DNA of 64,000 nucleotides from Favolaschia claudopus (Eukaryota; Basidiomycota; Agaricomycetes; Agaricales; Mycenaceae), in contig JAWWNJ010000060.1 in the NCBI GenBank assembly GCA_037176885.1, positions 806,001 through 870,000 of the forward strand, given 5' to 3'. The position numbers were made by a program, and so were the translations under genes. This document shows positions 49,001-59,685 of the stretch, piece after piece (position 1 is the first letter of the stretch; every line of letters starts with the position of its first letter). The notes beneath the pieces were generated by a model that worked only from the letters and a program-made list of their open reading frames with translations, was not told the DNA's origin and made no database searches.

Positions 49001-49339
49001 AGGATTCGAAGGTGCAAGGGTGGCTGGACCCAGAGCGGACTGATAGGATGGCGGAGCTACGAGTGCCTGTGTTTGAGCGCGTGCGCTCTCATAGCGATCG
49101 CGGACAGGAGCTGAAAGTGCTCAAATTTAGTGTCAAATTTCATTCTGACGGGTTTGCAACGCACCTGCACTATTGTCCCGATTTTCATCCTCCGCAGAGG
49201 CGCCAGTTCTGGCTGCGGGAGTCGGCGTTGAAGGAAGGGCTGCCGGAATGTTGTTGTATTCCGGGTGGTCGACGAGGAATCGCCGAAATTGGTGGATAAT
49301 CTGAAACCCAGGAGGGATGTTGTTGTGATTCTCATTCGT
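46006..49339 (-). CDS. HECT-like domain protein (possible E3 ubiquitin ligase), 5' exon unresolved
   Basis: Nine exons on the minus strand join in phase: 49339-49165, 49110-48731, 48673-48274, 48224-48031, 47976-47396, 47345-46937, 46888-46727, 46674-46315 and 46263-46006 (at least 972 aa). The first exon listed has no ATG, so a start exon lies upstream. The N-terminal two thirds are Pro/Ser/Thr/Arg-rich with an acidic run (SGGEEVDSEEEE). The C-terminal third resembles a HECT fold: LVKFKRLGALCGLAHILGQS in the N-lobe position and GTFHIQTCHRSIRFP near the end, where HECT enzymes carry the catalytic Cys in an HTCFN-like motif, then a C-terminal tail. Assignment is by pattern only. No frame damage was found. 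Confidence 0.65.
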
Positions 49340-50235
49340 CTGAGCTCAGAATCAGTATCCAGAGAATCGCAAAAAAGACTTCAATGACGAACAGCCATTT
49401 TTCCAGTGAAGGATTGGGGCAAAGAGGGAGAAGCAGAGTCGATGAGAGGACTTGAAGAAAAGAGATTTGACCATGGTCATTTCGGCGATTCTGAGTGAGC
49501 GGTGTGGTTGATGGCGTCCACAGTGTGCCAGATATTGCTTTATATAGGGGAACTGTGGCTGATGGCGCCAGGAGTCTTGAGCTCGTCTTGCAAGTTTGCG
49601 GTAAAGAACATTGCATCTCGTCTCCCGATTAGGAAGTTCGGACTTCGGTCATCAACCATGGTGTTCATGGACTCACTTCAACGTGTCGGCCGAAACAGCC
49701 CGTCTGGATTGTTGCGACTTCGCAACTCAGAGTTCGAATATTTGCCGATAAATAATGCCATACGTTTTCCATGCCAACCTCATTCAACCACCATTGCGTC
49801 CAATCGAGGTCCCTCGTCGAAAGGGGAAACTCCGCGACACGGACGCGGGCATACCCCGAGTCCGAGAGGTACGCACGGTGATCACTTCGTACGGCGGCCG
49901 TGCTGCCGACATACGTACAGACGGGATTGCCGGATTTGGCGGCGTTCTCTCCAGTAAGATTCGCGCAGCGTTTTGGTTGAAACGCAGGTCCCAAAAAACA
50001 TATCGCACCAAAGATGAAGTTCAGTGCAAATATTATTATGAAGGTGGTAGATGCGAGGGTCGAATGTACTTATCATGTGAAGACGGTCGACATTCGTGGA
50101 GACACAACCGCCACTAGCCGAAGAACAACCGCCAGCCAGATTCCGGGTTTGTGTGGCGACTCTAATACTCGGCGGCTATTGGGATTCCATCAAGATTTGT
50201 CGTCGATTAGGAGGAGCTTTTCGTTAGTGATATTC
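49340..50235. other. upstream of HECT-like gene, start exon expected here
   Basis: The first exon of the HECT-like gene should lie in the left part (an ATGACCATG precedes a GT near 49475 on the minus strand). A minus frame at 49665-49994 (PAFQPKRCANLTGENAAKSG) may be coding but has no start or known domain. Confidence 0.35.
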
Positions 50236-51250
50236 TCAGGAAACCACCACTTTTACCACGGTCGCCTTCCTTCCTTCCAGACGTCCGAGAAGAACTCGGT
50301 TGAGCCAGCGAGCAATATTATTCAACTCCAATCCCAAAAATAGCACCAATCCCGCGCGGGCTACCGCAAGATCTTTGTGAAGGATGTCGGTTTCAAATTC
50401 AGAGTCGGAGCGCTGCATAAGGGCACGGAGCAAGAACGGAGTCTAGAATACATAATGCCAGCTCGCTCAGTTAGTTGTTAATTCAAATTCAAATCACTTA
50501 CCGCGCCACGGAAACCGCGCTCGCGCCATTTCTGTAGGATGTGAATTAAAGACGTAGAGCTGAAAGATCTAGAGCGGTTGAAAGCGGCAAGGCTCACAGC
50601 AGCAGCGCGTACTTAGTCCAAGTCACACTATAAAAGACCCTAATTCAATAGTGAATATTTGGAAAAAGCAATAAAATGACTCGAATGAGCGAGAACGGGG
50701 TGTTGCGTCCAGTTTTGTAGACTCGCGAACAGTCGCGGTCGGGGAGAGTAGGATACCGGAGTCTCAGACCCCGAAACTCAGGGTAGAGGCATTGATCCCC
50801 GAGGAAAAGGAAGCCTCGGGGCTTGATGGATGAGTTGTGAAACCAGAACACGGTAAACCAAGATTCGCGCTACATATATGGGCATGAGTCGCTCCGGACC
50901 AGCCTTCTGCAAACACTCGTATCATCTTTCGACGCAGCAAACTTGAAGAACAACCACCTACCGTCTGGAGGTTTGATTCTGCTGGGGCGTTGCAAAGGCA
51001 AAATGTCATCTAGCACGAAGAACTTGAATATTTGCTTCGAGTTGGTCGACCGAGGGGACAACCAAGCCAAGGGAGTGGTAGCAGACCCAAGAGCCGAATC
51101 CAGATATAATTTCTGCAGGAGAGATATCCAGATTGAAAGTGTGAGTGCTGCAGGAGGAACCGTCACTCACTTGTGCTTAATTGCGATGAGGCTGGCGGCG
51201 TAGAGGAGCGAGGTCTGCAAGCTTCAGTTCGACAACATTCGAGTCGGTAC
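50236..51250 (-). pseudogene. fragments of an unknown membrane protein
   Basis: A minus frame ending at 50236 encodes FETDILHKDLAVARAGLVLF and LGLELNNIARWLNRVLLG, which looks like a transmembrane exon of a real protein. Upstream, LQTSLLYAASLIAIKHK ends at a plausible donor near 51176. The frames between do not join cleanly. No family recognised; either an unresolved gene or a relic. Confidence 0.3.
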
Positions 51251-52369
51251 GTCGAAGTTCGAAGTGGCTGCCAGACATTGTCACATCCCCAGGTTTTTCA
51301 TGAAGGAAAAGGAAGGAAAGCAACGAGTCATCGACCACCGCGCGTCAGCGGCGGCAAACGGTTAGCGAGGCTTATAGTGTTGCAAAATCATGCTCGAATT
51401 CGACTCGCAGGACTTGAGAAATGCTGAGAAGCCAGCGGAAGTCTGGAAGATCGAGGAAGACGGATGAAGGCAAAAGGCTGGAGACCAAGCAGAGATAAAC
51501 ACGATCATCAGGCCAAGCAATGGCAAGCATCGCTTTCCCACCACCTTGATGTCGCTCTAGCCGTCAGCAAAGATTTTCACTTATTTTCTCTCGAGACAGC
51601 ATTCAGACGATGGAAACTGGGAGCGTTCCATTCCGCGCCGGCTGAAGAACGTTGAACTGTCAAGATTAAGCACCACGGGCTCGAGGCTAGTAAGTGACGT
51701 GGTCTTGAGTCTTGCCACTGGCAGTGAGTCTAGTTAACTTCATCTCGAAGTTGCTGGCCACTGGGATCTCCCTGCAGCAGTGCTCTTCACTTAAATTGAC
51801 TGAAGGCTTGAAACCGTCTATGTACACAGGGAACCCAAACTAAGTATACCACTTCTCGTCTTCAGCAAAGATGTCATTTGCGACGCGACGATGTTCTCGA
51901 ACTTGAAGCTGTCGGATCTTCAACTCTCTGCGTCCTTTTCACACTGTGGGCTTTCGAGACCAATATCAATGACGCATCTATCTTGGCCATCTTTCCTTCA
52001 CGGTGTCTCAAGCCGCCTTGTTTCCGCATTCTCTTCTCTCGACTTGTATCACAGAAAAACACCCACGAACATGCGGAGGTCAAGCTCAAGACTCAAACTC
52101 GAAGCGTTTACCACCCGTATCATCTATCTAGCCTATTGGCATGTGCGTCTCCTTCTCGATCTGAATTCTCTCTTTGCCCTCAATTCGAAATTGACGACTC
52201 TGCCACACATATCCTACCACAGGTCCACGTCATGAATACACATCCTCTCACAGTCGGACAGGTGTTTCTTCATTTACTATTAGTCTGCCGGCGGCGGTCA
52301 GATGTCTCCTCATGTTCAATATTCTGTCGAACTTGAACGACCACGATGTTCCTCCCATTCAAATTCTTG
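51251..52369. other. intergenic, nothing supported
   Basis: Plus frames 51878-52336 and 51891-52235 overlap each other and have no domain. Weak similarity to the region upstream of the intact hydrophobin may begin near 51957. Confidence 0.4.
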
Positions 52370-52706
52370 TTCTCCCCGACATTTTCTCGGGTTTGCCTTG
52401 TCGTTTTGCTCCACTGCGCTCCACAATGACGAGCGCCCTCTCAGTTTCAGCGCGGTCTTGCTGTCCCTGGCAGAGAGCCTCACCAAAGAAAGCGGCTTGT
52501 ATGCCTACTCGAAAACATATAACCACCTTCAAATTCCCCACTCGAACACATTCCTCTGTAGTTCAAGCTGTCTCAACCAAACAAACAAGATGTTCTCCAA
52601 GCTCTCTAGTGTCGTCGCCGCCTCCGTGCTCATTGTAAGCACCGCTGGCCGGCTACAATGAGGCTTTGAATTTTCATCGCTCACAATTTATTGCATTTGC
52701 AGACCC
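52370..52706 (+). repeat. duplicated hydrophobin promoter / exon 1 / intron 1 unit, copy 2
   Basis: Second copy of the unit at 8040-8370. Similarity covers the upstream region, 5' UTR, signal-peptide exon and intron 1 with both splice sites, and stops four bases into exon 2. Confidence 0.8.
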
Positions 52707-52735
52707 GATCGCAGCGCCAGCGAATTCAAAAGTAG
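52590..52735 (+). pseudogene. truncated hydrophobin: promoter and signal-peptide exon only
   Basis: Exon 52590-52634 encodes MFSKLSSVVAASVLI, nearly identical to the intact hydrophobin's first exon. Intron 52635-52702 keeps GTAAGC at the start and CAG at the end. Exon 2 begins ACCC as in the intact gene and then diverges completely, reaching a TAG after ten codons (52703-52735), so the predicted product is a 25-aa peptide with a signal sequence and no hydrophobin cysteines. The TATA motif of the intact gene is changed to TATAACC. The truncation point almost exactly matches the intron 1/exon 2 border. Confidence 0.8.
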
Positions 52736-53113
52736 TGCGAATCCCGCAATCACACATACAAAGTTCCTGGAGCATCATTTCGATGTTTCCTAAATGAAGG
52801 AGGGCCAAGACCCCACAGACCTACCGAAGCGCTCGGGTTCAATCTGTCTAGGTCGGGCAAAATACGATACCGCAGCTTCTGGTGCAAATTGCAACATGCC
52901 GTCTCGGACCGTTGAATAATGCAGCCGAGACAAAGTGCCGTGATCCGCTTCAATCTTTGATGCACTGTGAAGGAAGTGAGTACGCTTTCGTTTACTGTAA
53001 GCATGACAATTTGAACAAGTGGCCAGCCAGTCTAAGATCTGGCAAGATTCCTCGAGTGATCTGCCCTGGGTTCATTCTGAATCCGATAATGCGGCCCGTC
53101 TACCCACACGTCG

Positions 53114-53180
53114 CGGATGTCTACCCGAGTCTACGCGACACGTCTATGCGAGTTCCGGATGTCTACCCGTGTCTACGCGA
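53114..53180. repeat. tandem repeat, 42-bp spacing
   Basis: cggatgtctacccgagtcta (53114) and cggatgtctacccgtgtcta (53156), each followed by cgcga, form two copies; a weaker gtctaccc lies just upstream near 53098. Confidence 0.65.
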
Positions 53181-53582
53181 ATGGGATTCACTCGGATTTT
53201 ATCGGATTCAGTTTGAAATCCATTCTATCCTACTCCAAGTTGAGCCCCGAAAAAATACCCTCAGCTTGCCACGGTAAATCCTACCTGACCAAAACTTGAA
53301 GATGTATTTCACAGTCCAGGAAAAGCGATTCCCACTTGAAAAATGCTTCAGAGAAATGATCAGCAATGCCGGATTAAGCCAAATTTCGGCTACGCTGTTG
53401 GAGTCGCCGGCAATCACCGGATCGGTATATAAACGTCAAGTTGCCGATAATTTCTCCCTCTCCCCAACTTGCCCACATTCCGCCGCTGATGTGACATCCG
53501 AAAAAGGAAATTTGATGGCACCCAACTTCTCAGCGAAATTCAGAGCAACTGCATTCCTAGTCCTTCATTTGCGCGAAGGGGA

Positions 53583-53652
53583 CCAACCATTCGCGGCCCT
53601 CCCCTCCCTCGCTGCGCTCGGGGGGTCCCCCAAGCCGGGCCGCTCAGGTTGG
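53583..53652. repeat. self-complementary hairpin sequence
   Basis: ccaacc..cgcggccc (53583-53599) pairs with gggccgctcaggttgg (53637-53652), enclosing a GC-rich core (ctccctcgctgcgctcgggg) that can itself fold. Confidence 0.55.
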
Positions 53653-53710
53653 CACTCTAAAGCCTCGTTCGCGCGAATCCTTCTGTTCCTCACCCCCACA
53701 CCCCCCCGAA

Positions 53711-53808
53711 CCCTAACCACCTAACCCTAAGCCTTAACCCTAACCAAGTACCTAACCCAGCATTATTTTGGCCTTCGGCAGTGTTTTTTTGGGGGAAGCA
53801 AACCCTAA
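53711..53808. repeat. degenerate interstitial telomere-like repeats
   Basis: Exact CCCTAA hexamers at 53711, 53725, 53738 and 53803, with decayed variants (cctaaccc, ccttaaccc) between them. CCCTAA is the complement of TTAGGG, the usual fungal telomere unit. The array is short and imperfect and lies 10 kb from the window edge between ordinary genes. Confidence 0.65.
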
Positions 53809-54164
53809 CCAGTTAACCGTTGAATTTTTTGGCCTTCGGCATTAACAAAAAAAAATTGTGATACATTCAAGTATCGAACCCGGAAGCTATTTGTGCAGCA
53901 TAAACTCATGATGACCATTAAAACCTCCACACCAACTGGTAATTGCTGGTTTGCCTTTTTTTTCGTCCACATTGTGTCTATCGTAGTCCCCATCAAAATG
54001 TCCTGAGATATCTGATCAGTGAGAACAGCCACCATCAAATTCCCTTTTTCAGGTGTCACATCAGCGGCGGAATGTCGAGAGTGGTCTCCCCACACCTTCA
54101 CTGGCTGAGTCTCGCTCCCAACCTCATTACCTCCGCTCTCGCCCTTTGCATCTCGCCATTCATA

Positions 54165-55687
54165 ATGTCTTCACATCCAAGGCATTGTATCAATGGCAAA
54201 TTCAACGCCCCACTGGCAGTTCCAAGCAACTCGCCACACGAAGATCATCACAAATGTCCAGAGTGTCTTCAAACCGCTGACACCTGGATTTCTACAGGGC
54301 TCGCTGGAGTCACCAGTGGCGATGTGCGTTTGATTTATATTCTCGCTGTGTGCGGTTTCGCTGACAGGCTCGCCCGGCCCGCAGCCTTGCACCGAACGCC
54401 AAATTCCCGCAGACGTTGGAGCCGCCAAACTCGCCGCTTTTCTTGGTTTGAGGGAGACGGGATTTGAGATTCCGGAGTACAAAGGATGTCAGGCTGCTAC
54501 GAATAGCGTAAGCTCCTTTCGAATTTCTCTGTCTCTTTCTGTTCTCACTCCAACCCCCGAATCGCCCAGTTACGCCGGGTTTGGGGAGAACTTATGCCCG
54601 AGGAAGTTGAAAACCCTTTGGATCCTATAGTCGTTAGTTTATCTCATTCTTTCTCGGCGGAAATTATGAATATTCGCTCAACTTACTGATTCATGTCAGT
54701 GCGCATTCTCTGCGAAATATCTGCCGTCTCTTGTATCGGCCTACATGCAAGTGCCCTGTGTCAATGGACCGTATCACGCTATGCTCATCGGCGTGCTGCA
54801 ATCGGGCTACTCGGCTAAGTACATGCGTACACCCGCAGGAGGGGAGCTGTATTCGTTCTATGTTGCTCAGCTTCTCGGTTCGGTGAATAATTCCACAAGT
54901 TCTGTCGATCTTCTAATTGACTACATACTACCATCATCTAGCCCACAGTATTTCCCTCACCATACATGACTGGTCTCCTCATCTTCGCGAGCTGTGCGTT
55001 TCGCGCTGAAATTCACAATCCCAGTCCTATATATTGACCCTGCATTTCAGATGCGTACGAGTACAAATCTCACATGCAACCTCTTTCCCCGGTCATGCTG
55101 GAGAAGCTCAAAATTTGGCTACGAATTCAAGCAAGACACGTCCTCGAAGCTAAGCAGAACTCGAACACAAGTTCCAGGAGGCTCAAGATCAAAGCCAAAT
55201 CCTCAAAGGGCAATCCTTTCTCATCTATATCATACGATCTTGCTTCGGTGAATTCTTTCTGCTATGTTTATGAGCCTACTTAGCTTACTACGACTTTTTC
55301 CAGCGAACTCTCTCCCACGTCGTCTCGTACGTCTATTTCTCCTTCAAGTCTCTACCATCCATTGAACATTCACATACTGACTCCGAGTCATTCCAGAATC
55401 CTACACATCCTCGACGGTAACCTTCGATCCGAGGCCCTGCAGCTCTCCCTCACTCGTCGGCACGTTTTCAATCGATTCGCATCGATACATGCCGAAGAAG
55501 CGGGCGGGTCTGATTCGAAGAAGCCCCGCTCTAGGTTTGAGTGCGCGAGATGTCGGACGGTGGTGTATTGTTGTCGAGGTGAGTCTTGATTTATTTTCGT
55601 TTTTGTGAATTTGGAAAGAGAAACTGAAAATTTTCGACGCATGCTACTTTAGAGCATCAAAAGTTAGACTGGCCAGGCGAGTTTTGA
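54165..55687 (+). CDS. MYND-type zinc-finger protein
   Basis: Nine exons join in phase: 54165-54327, 54368-54507, 54570-54632, 54700-54882, 54942-54993, 55051-55247, 55304-55326, 55397-55578 and 55653-55687 (345 aa). The body is helical and without a known domain. The C terminus, FECARCRTVVYCCREHQKLD followed by WPGEF and the stop, is a MYND-finger signature (C-x2-C-x4-VYC-x-x-x-x-Q-x-x-DW) and is cut by the last intron. Only the second half of the canonical finger is evident, and the usual last Cys is His. MYND fingers bind proline-rich peptides. N-terminal KCPECLQTADTW has a CxxC pair. The first intron uses an unusual GTTTGA donor, chosen because it alone restores the frame. Confidence 0.72.
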
Positions 55688-56142
55688 GACATCTGTACGG
55701 TTAGCATGTATGCTGATGGGTTGGTTGAATGTAGATCACAAGAGGAGATGTTTCGAAACGAATTATTAAGCAGAATGAGTTAGATTAGTGTTTCGGTGAG
55801 TTGGTTTGATCCATTTCGTGAGCTTTTGGCAGATTTAATTTTAGTCGTGGCCGCAGGATCGCGTTGGCGAGTGGTTTGTCATGGGAGCATTTATTATAAG
55901 TCAAGTCCAAGATAATATTGTGCCGAGTTGTATTTGAAGAAAAGGATCGTTCGAGACATGTAACCTAGCCAAGGCTTCATTCACCTGACGCTACTCGGAC
56001 GACAAGGGTTTACCGTGTTAGAGCCTCCACTATATCCCCTATCTTTCTGCATTAGACGGATATTGAAAATTTGGGAATTGTAGCAACAGGTAGTCATACA
56101 AAACGTATTTCAATCAACCAGTATCCAGCCCATTAATTATAT
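55688..56142. other. spacer between MYND gene and membrane gene 1 (convergent)
   Basis: Both genes end here. AT-rich 3' flanking sequence, no gene or repeat seen. Confidence 0.5.
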
Positions 56143-57250
56143 TTACATCGACGCTTTCCCCTGGACGTCGACTTTCTCACCTTTTTCCGCGAGTGTCAAG
56201 AGTTCTGGGCCATCGATGAGATCTTTAGCCTGGCAAGCCATCCATGCGGGGATGTATTTCACGGCGTTGGGGTTGGTGCTGGCGATTTCGGGATCCGGAA
56301 CTGGATCGGTACCATGAACTTCGATGGCCCGGCGGCGAAGGGCTTGTAAGGCATAGTATACTTGTTTGGCCAAAAAAACGGTTATTCATGGCTGTAGGTA
56401 CATAATGAAGAGACGTACGCGATGCGAGGATTGGGAAAGGGAGGAAGAGGTGAGGGTAGATTGCAAGGCAGCCGAACTGGACATGCTTCAAGAAAAAGAC
56501 ATCGGGGCTACGCCACAGAGGCGCTGCACAGTTCGCAATAGTAGTAGATGCGAGCGACGAGCGATATATATAGGTGCATTCCAGCCCAACTTGCGTTCGG
56601 TAGTAAGCATCCATCGTGGATATTTGAATGAAAAAAACGCACTGGCTAGAGCCCAGAATGGGAGCATAAAGAGAAGATTGCCATATTGACCAGCAACACT
56701 GTTCAACCATTTGCGTGAGTCGTTGTCGGGGACTGGAGAACGGGTGCAGCGGAGCCTGGCACATAAGAAATGGGATCGATAAATGCAGATGAGAGTAAAA
56801 CAAAGTCAAGACACCCACATGCGATGCATCGAGACTGCGATGCCAGAGGCGTAGAGGGGCAGGATGACTTGGTACAGATTGAGAATCCCTGCAATTGAGG
56901 GTCAAGAATTGCGACATTGGTAGGATGAATCTATGACACGGCTTTACTGTGGAATAAATATGTACGCACATTTGTCCTCGACCCCGTACAATGCGACTCT
57001 GGCCAGGCTGGCAATGGTCTGAACTACAGACAGGGCGTAGACGAGGCCTGTAATCAAGTGTCAGTAATAGGTGCCAGAAAGAGGCGAAAGAAGGGAGCAC
57101 GGTAAGCTGAAGTGAAGAGCATGGTGGGAGGGTGGTGGAAAGAAGGTGTGGGGCGTCAAGGATGATACCAGCGATGATAAAGATACGGCTAAAATTACCG
57201 TACTCCAGTGCCGAATTGTTGCGTTTCCCGCACTATTTGAAGAAAGTGAT
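56143..57250 (-). CDS. multipass membrane protein, tandem copy 1
   Basis: Minus-strand exons are recognisable by comparison with copy 2: MLFTSAY.R ending near 57112, then LVYALSVVQTIASLARVALY, ILNLYQVILPLYASGIAVSM, a segment ANCAAPLWRSPDVFFLKHVQ with IYPHLFLPFPILAS, and a last exon with YYALQALRRRAIEVHG and YIPAWMACQAKDLIDGPELL, ending at 56143. Several hydrophobic helices alternate with short loops, so it is an integral membrane protein, probably at the plasma membrane or in the secretory system. I do not recognise the family. The 5' exon is uncertain: an ATG near 57266 opens a frame containing ATIRHWSTVI, which has a counterpart in copy 2. Exact exon ends were not all resolved. Confidence 0.6.
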
Positions 57251-57944
57251 TGGAACTTGCTCATATCAGCTGACGATTCATAGCCCCAGAAACGTGCCCG
57301 CAATATGTGAGGATTTCCGCAAAGCCTTGCCGAAAAAACCAACGAAGAAACGAGAGGAGGGATAACGGGCTTGTAATGGGCTGCCGGAACGACAAGGGAG
57401 GCATGAGTATTAATAGGGAGTAGAATTGTAATGACACCGGTATAGCATTCCCAAGAAACGCCAATTTCAACCCGCCGCAGCCCTCAAGACGGTGGTCAAG
57501 CCTGAGGCGTCATACCAGTCTAAGTCGCTCCAGGCCGCTTGACCAGGTCCAAGTCTTCAAGACGCTAGATGGCGAGAGCCACCTTTCGCGACCTCAATGC
57601 AATGCTAGTTCCGAGGGGATAAAGTAAGAGTAGAACATTTGAATGTAATCTGTGCATGGTGAATGAACGACCAGAGAAGATTTTTGCACATCAGGGGGAG
57701 AGGACAAGAAAGAAGTTTACGGCTGATTGTGGCTGTCCGAATTTGATGCGCCATCTGTAGCGCGTGATGCGGCCCTCGCGTGGTACAGGTGTGCTCAGGC
57801 TAGTCCTTGGAGATTGTTACGGTGCTTATCAACTGTGCAAGTGGTGAACTTCCAACGTGGGTTTAAAAGAGCGGATGTAATTGATTAATCTTGGAAAGCG
57901 TAGCGATTTTCACTCTGCCCATGAGTATCTACTCTCGAGCCCCA
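57251..57944. other. spacer between the two tandem membrane genes
   Basis: It contains the promoter of copy 1. Part of it (around 57721-57790) resembles the upstream region of copy 2. No gene. Confidence 0.45.
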
Positions 57945-59010
57945 TCAGACCAAGGCGGCGACCTTTCCCCCATCGACCTTTTCCTTTTGGTCACGTTTCT
58001 CGTCCACCACGATCCCAGAGCCCTCGATGAGCTCATTAGCCTGGCACGCCATCCACGCTGGAATATATCTCATGGCGTTGGGGTCGGTGGAGGTAAACTC
58101 CGGGTCCCGGACCAAATCAATACCGTAGACCTCGATGGCGCGGCGGCGTAGTACTAGGAGAGCGTGGAATACTGATGCGTGTATTTAAATTTTTGCAAAC
58201 GGCTCGAGGAGAAAGCACATACGCGATGCAAGGACTGCGAAACGGAGCACGAGGTCCAGATAGACGATAAGGCAGCTTACATGGAAGTGCCTGAAGACGA
58301 GAAAGCCGGGGCCGCGCCACAGAGGTGCTGCACAAGTCGCGACGATGCGGGCGGCAAAAGATGAGCTGTAAAAGTGGAGAAATTCCAGCACGACTTAGAT
58401 TTGATTAGCAACCATTGCAAGTATCTGGATTGACTGCGGAAACTTACTGACTTGAGCCGAAAACAGAGTGAAGCCGAGCAGAGCATAGTATTGACCACTG
58501 ACACTATTCAAGCGTTTCCGTTTATGATTTTCAGGCACAGGAGAACGGACGCAGCTGAGTCTGCTGATAAGTAGAATCGATATCTACTGGAAAAAAAGGG
58601 GGAAACACGGACAGGCGATTCACTGCATGCGCGAACATACAGCTATGAAGCGCAGGGGCAATCTGGCAGAACTTGAAGACCCCTGAAACGAGCCATCAGC
58701 TCTTTTCGTGCAACACTTTGACGCTACACACAAAGGTCGTCGAGTCCGTACAAGCCGAGTCGAGCCACGCTTACGGCGATTTGGATCAGACAGATCGCCT
58801 GGACGAGCCCTGGCATCTAACGGTCAGTAGGTGTAAGCGAGACATCAGAAAACAGAATGTACGATAGGCCGCAGTGAAGAGCATGCTGAGGAGGTGGGCG
58901 AAGGAATGGAAGTTGGGGGTCCTAGAAACGCTCCCAGCTATGATGGGAATAAGCTTATATTATGGGGCTCCGGTGCCGGATCGTTGCGCAGTCTGTTGAG
59001 AATCTGATAT
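57945..59010 (-). CDS. multipass membrane protein, tandem copy 2
   Basis: Paralogue of the gene at 56143-57250, same strand. Shared blocks are MLFTAAY.R, LVQAICLIQIAVSVARLGLY, ATCAAPLWRGPGFLVFRHFH, LRRRAIEVYGIDLVRDPEF and YIPAWMACQANELI; the tail is longer (DEKRDQKEKVDGGK) and ends at the TGA at 57945. Upstream non-coding sequence is also similar between the two copies (near 57725 and 59135), so the duplication included the promoter. In the N-terminal region the copy 2 frame reaches a stop soon after ATIRHRSPII, where copy 1 stays open, so copy 2 could be impaired or use a different first exon. Function unknown. Confidence 0.55.
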
Positions 59011-59685
59011 GAATTGAAATATTGACGGTCAGCGCTTACATTGACTGACGATCAATTACTTACATTCTATTCATAGAAAAAAGCCGCAGAAAAGGCGGGG
59101 AACTGCACCGGGAGAGAGTCGTTGGGAAGAAGGTGACGGTTGTCTGTGGCTGTACTTTTGTGATGCGCTATCTGATGGCGGAGTGAATGCCGGCATGGCG
59201 GGAGTTGTTGGTGTTGGCTTCGCGACATCCTGCGAGACTTCAGTAATGACAGAGTAACGCAGGTCAGAAATGCGCATGCTAATAGTACATTCCATTGTAG
59301 TTATAAAACGAGTGAAAGTATGTAGTAATGAATTACTCGGCCGCACGGCGCGGCCAAAATGGTAAGATACGGAACGAATGAATGCTTGAGGGTTATGGAA
59401 GTGCCCGCCACTTCAAAGAAGTATTTCCCAGGGATCTCGGTTCTGATTGTGCTTCGAGGTCTGATGTAGATAGGGAAGCTGGGATGTAATCCGAGTCGCG
59501 CGTTACGGTTCGTTGGACTTTGACTTGGACCTGAGCAGGAAATGGTCAGAAAATGAAAGCTTGAGATTCAGGCATGAAAACACCCACTCGCTCTTGAGGT
59601 TGAGGGTGATGCATCTTGAATGACGGTCGATATTCGAAAATGTCATGCGACTGCGTGCCACTTCTTCGTCAGCATCCCGAAACTC
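59011..59685. other. spacer upstream of membrane copy 2
   Basis: It includes the promoter region of copy 2 and the 3' flank of the DUF6534 gene. Minus frame 59071-59346 is Ser/Pro/Thr-rich and unsupported. Confidence 0.4.

Larger units (their letters stand above)
53475..54075. mobile_element. 601-bp element with 44-bp inverted repeats
   Basis: The left arm 53475-53518 begins ACATTCCGCCGCTGATGTGA and matches the reverse complement of 54032-54075 at 41 of 44 positions. Because of this, frames on opposite strands share the peptide HSAADVT.EKGNLM. The interior is non-coding and holds a strong hairpin, the telomere-like CCCTAA cluster and two copies of a ttttggccttcggca motif (53766 and 53827). 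No flanking target duplication was recognised, so it may be a foldback element or a rearrangement. Confidence 0.6.

Noticed and set aside
53711..53808. A true chromosome end
   Set aside because: Only four exact hexamers, degenerate, with ordinary genes on both sides.
53862..53935. tRNA or SINE head on the minus strand (GGTTCGAtact resembles a B box)
   Set aside because: No cloverleaf stems and no convincing A box at the right distance.
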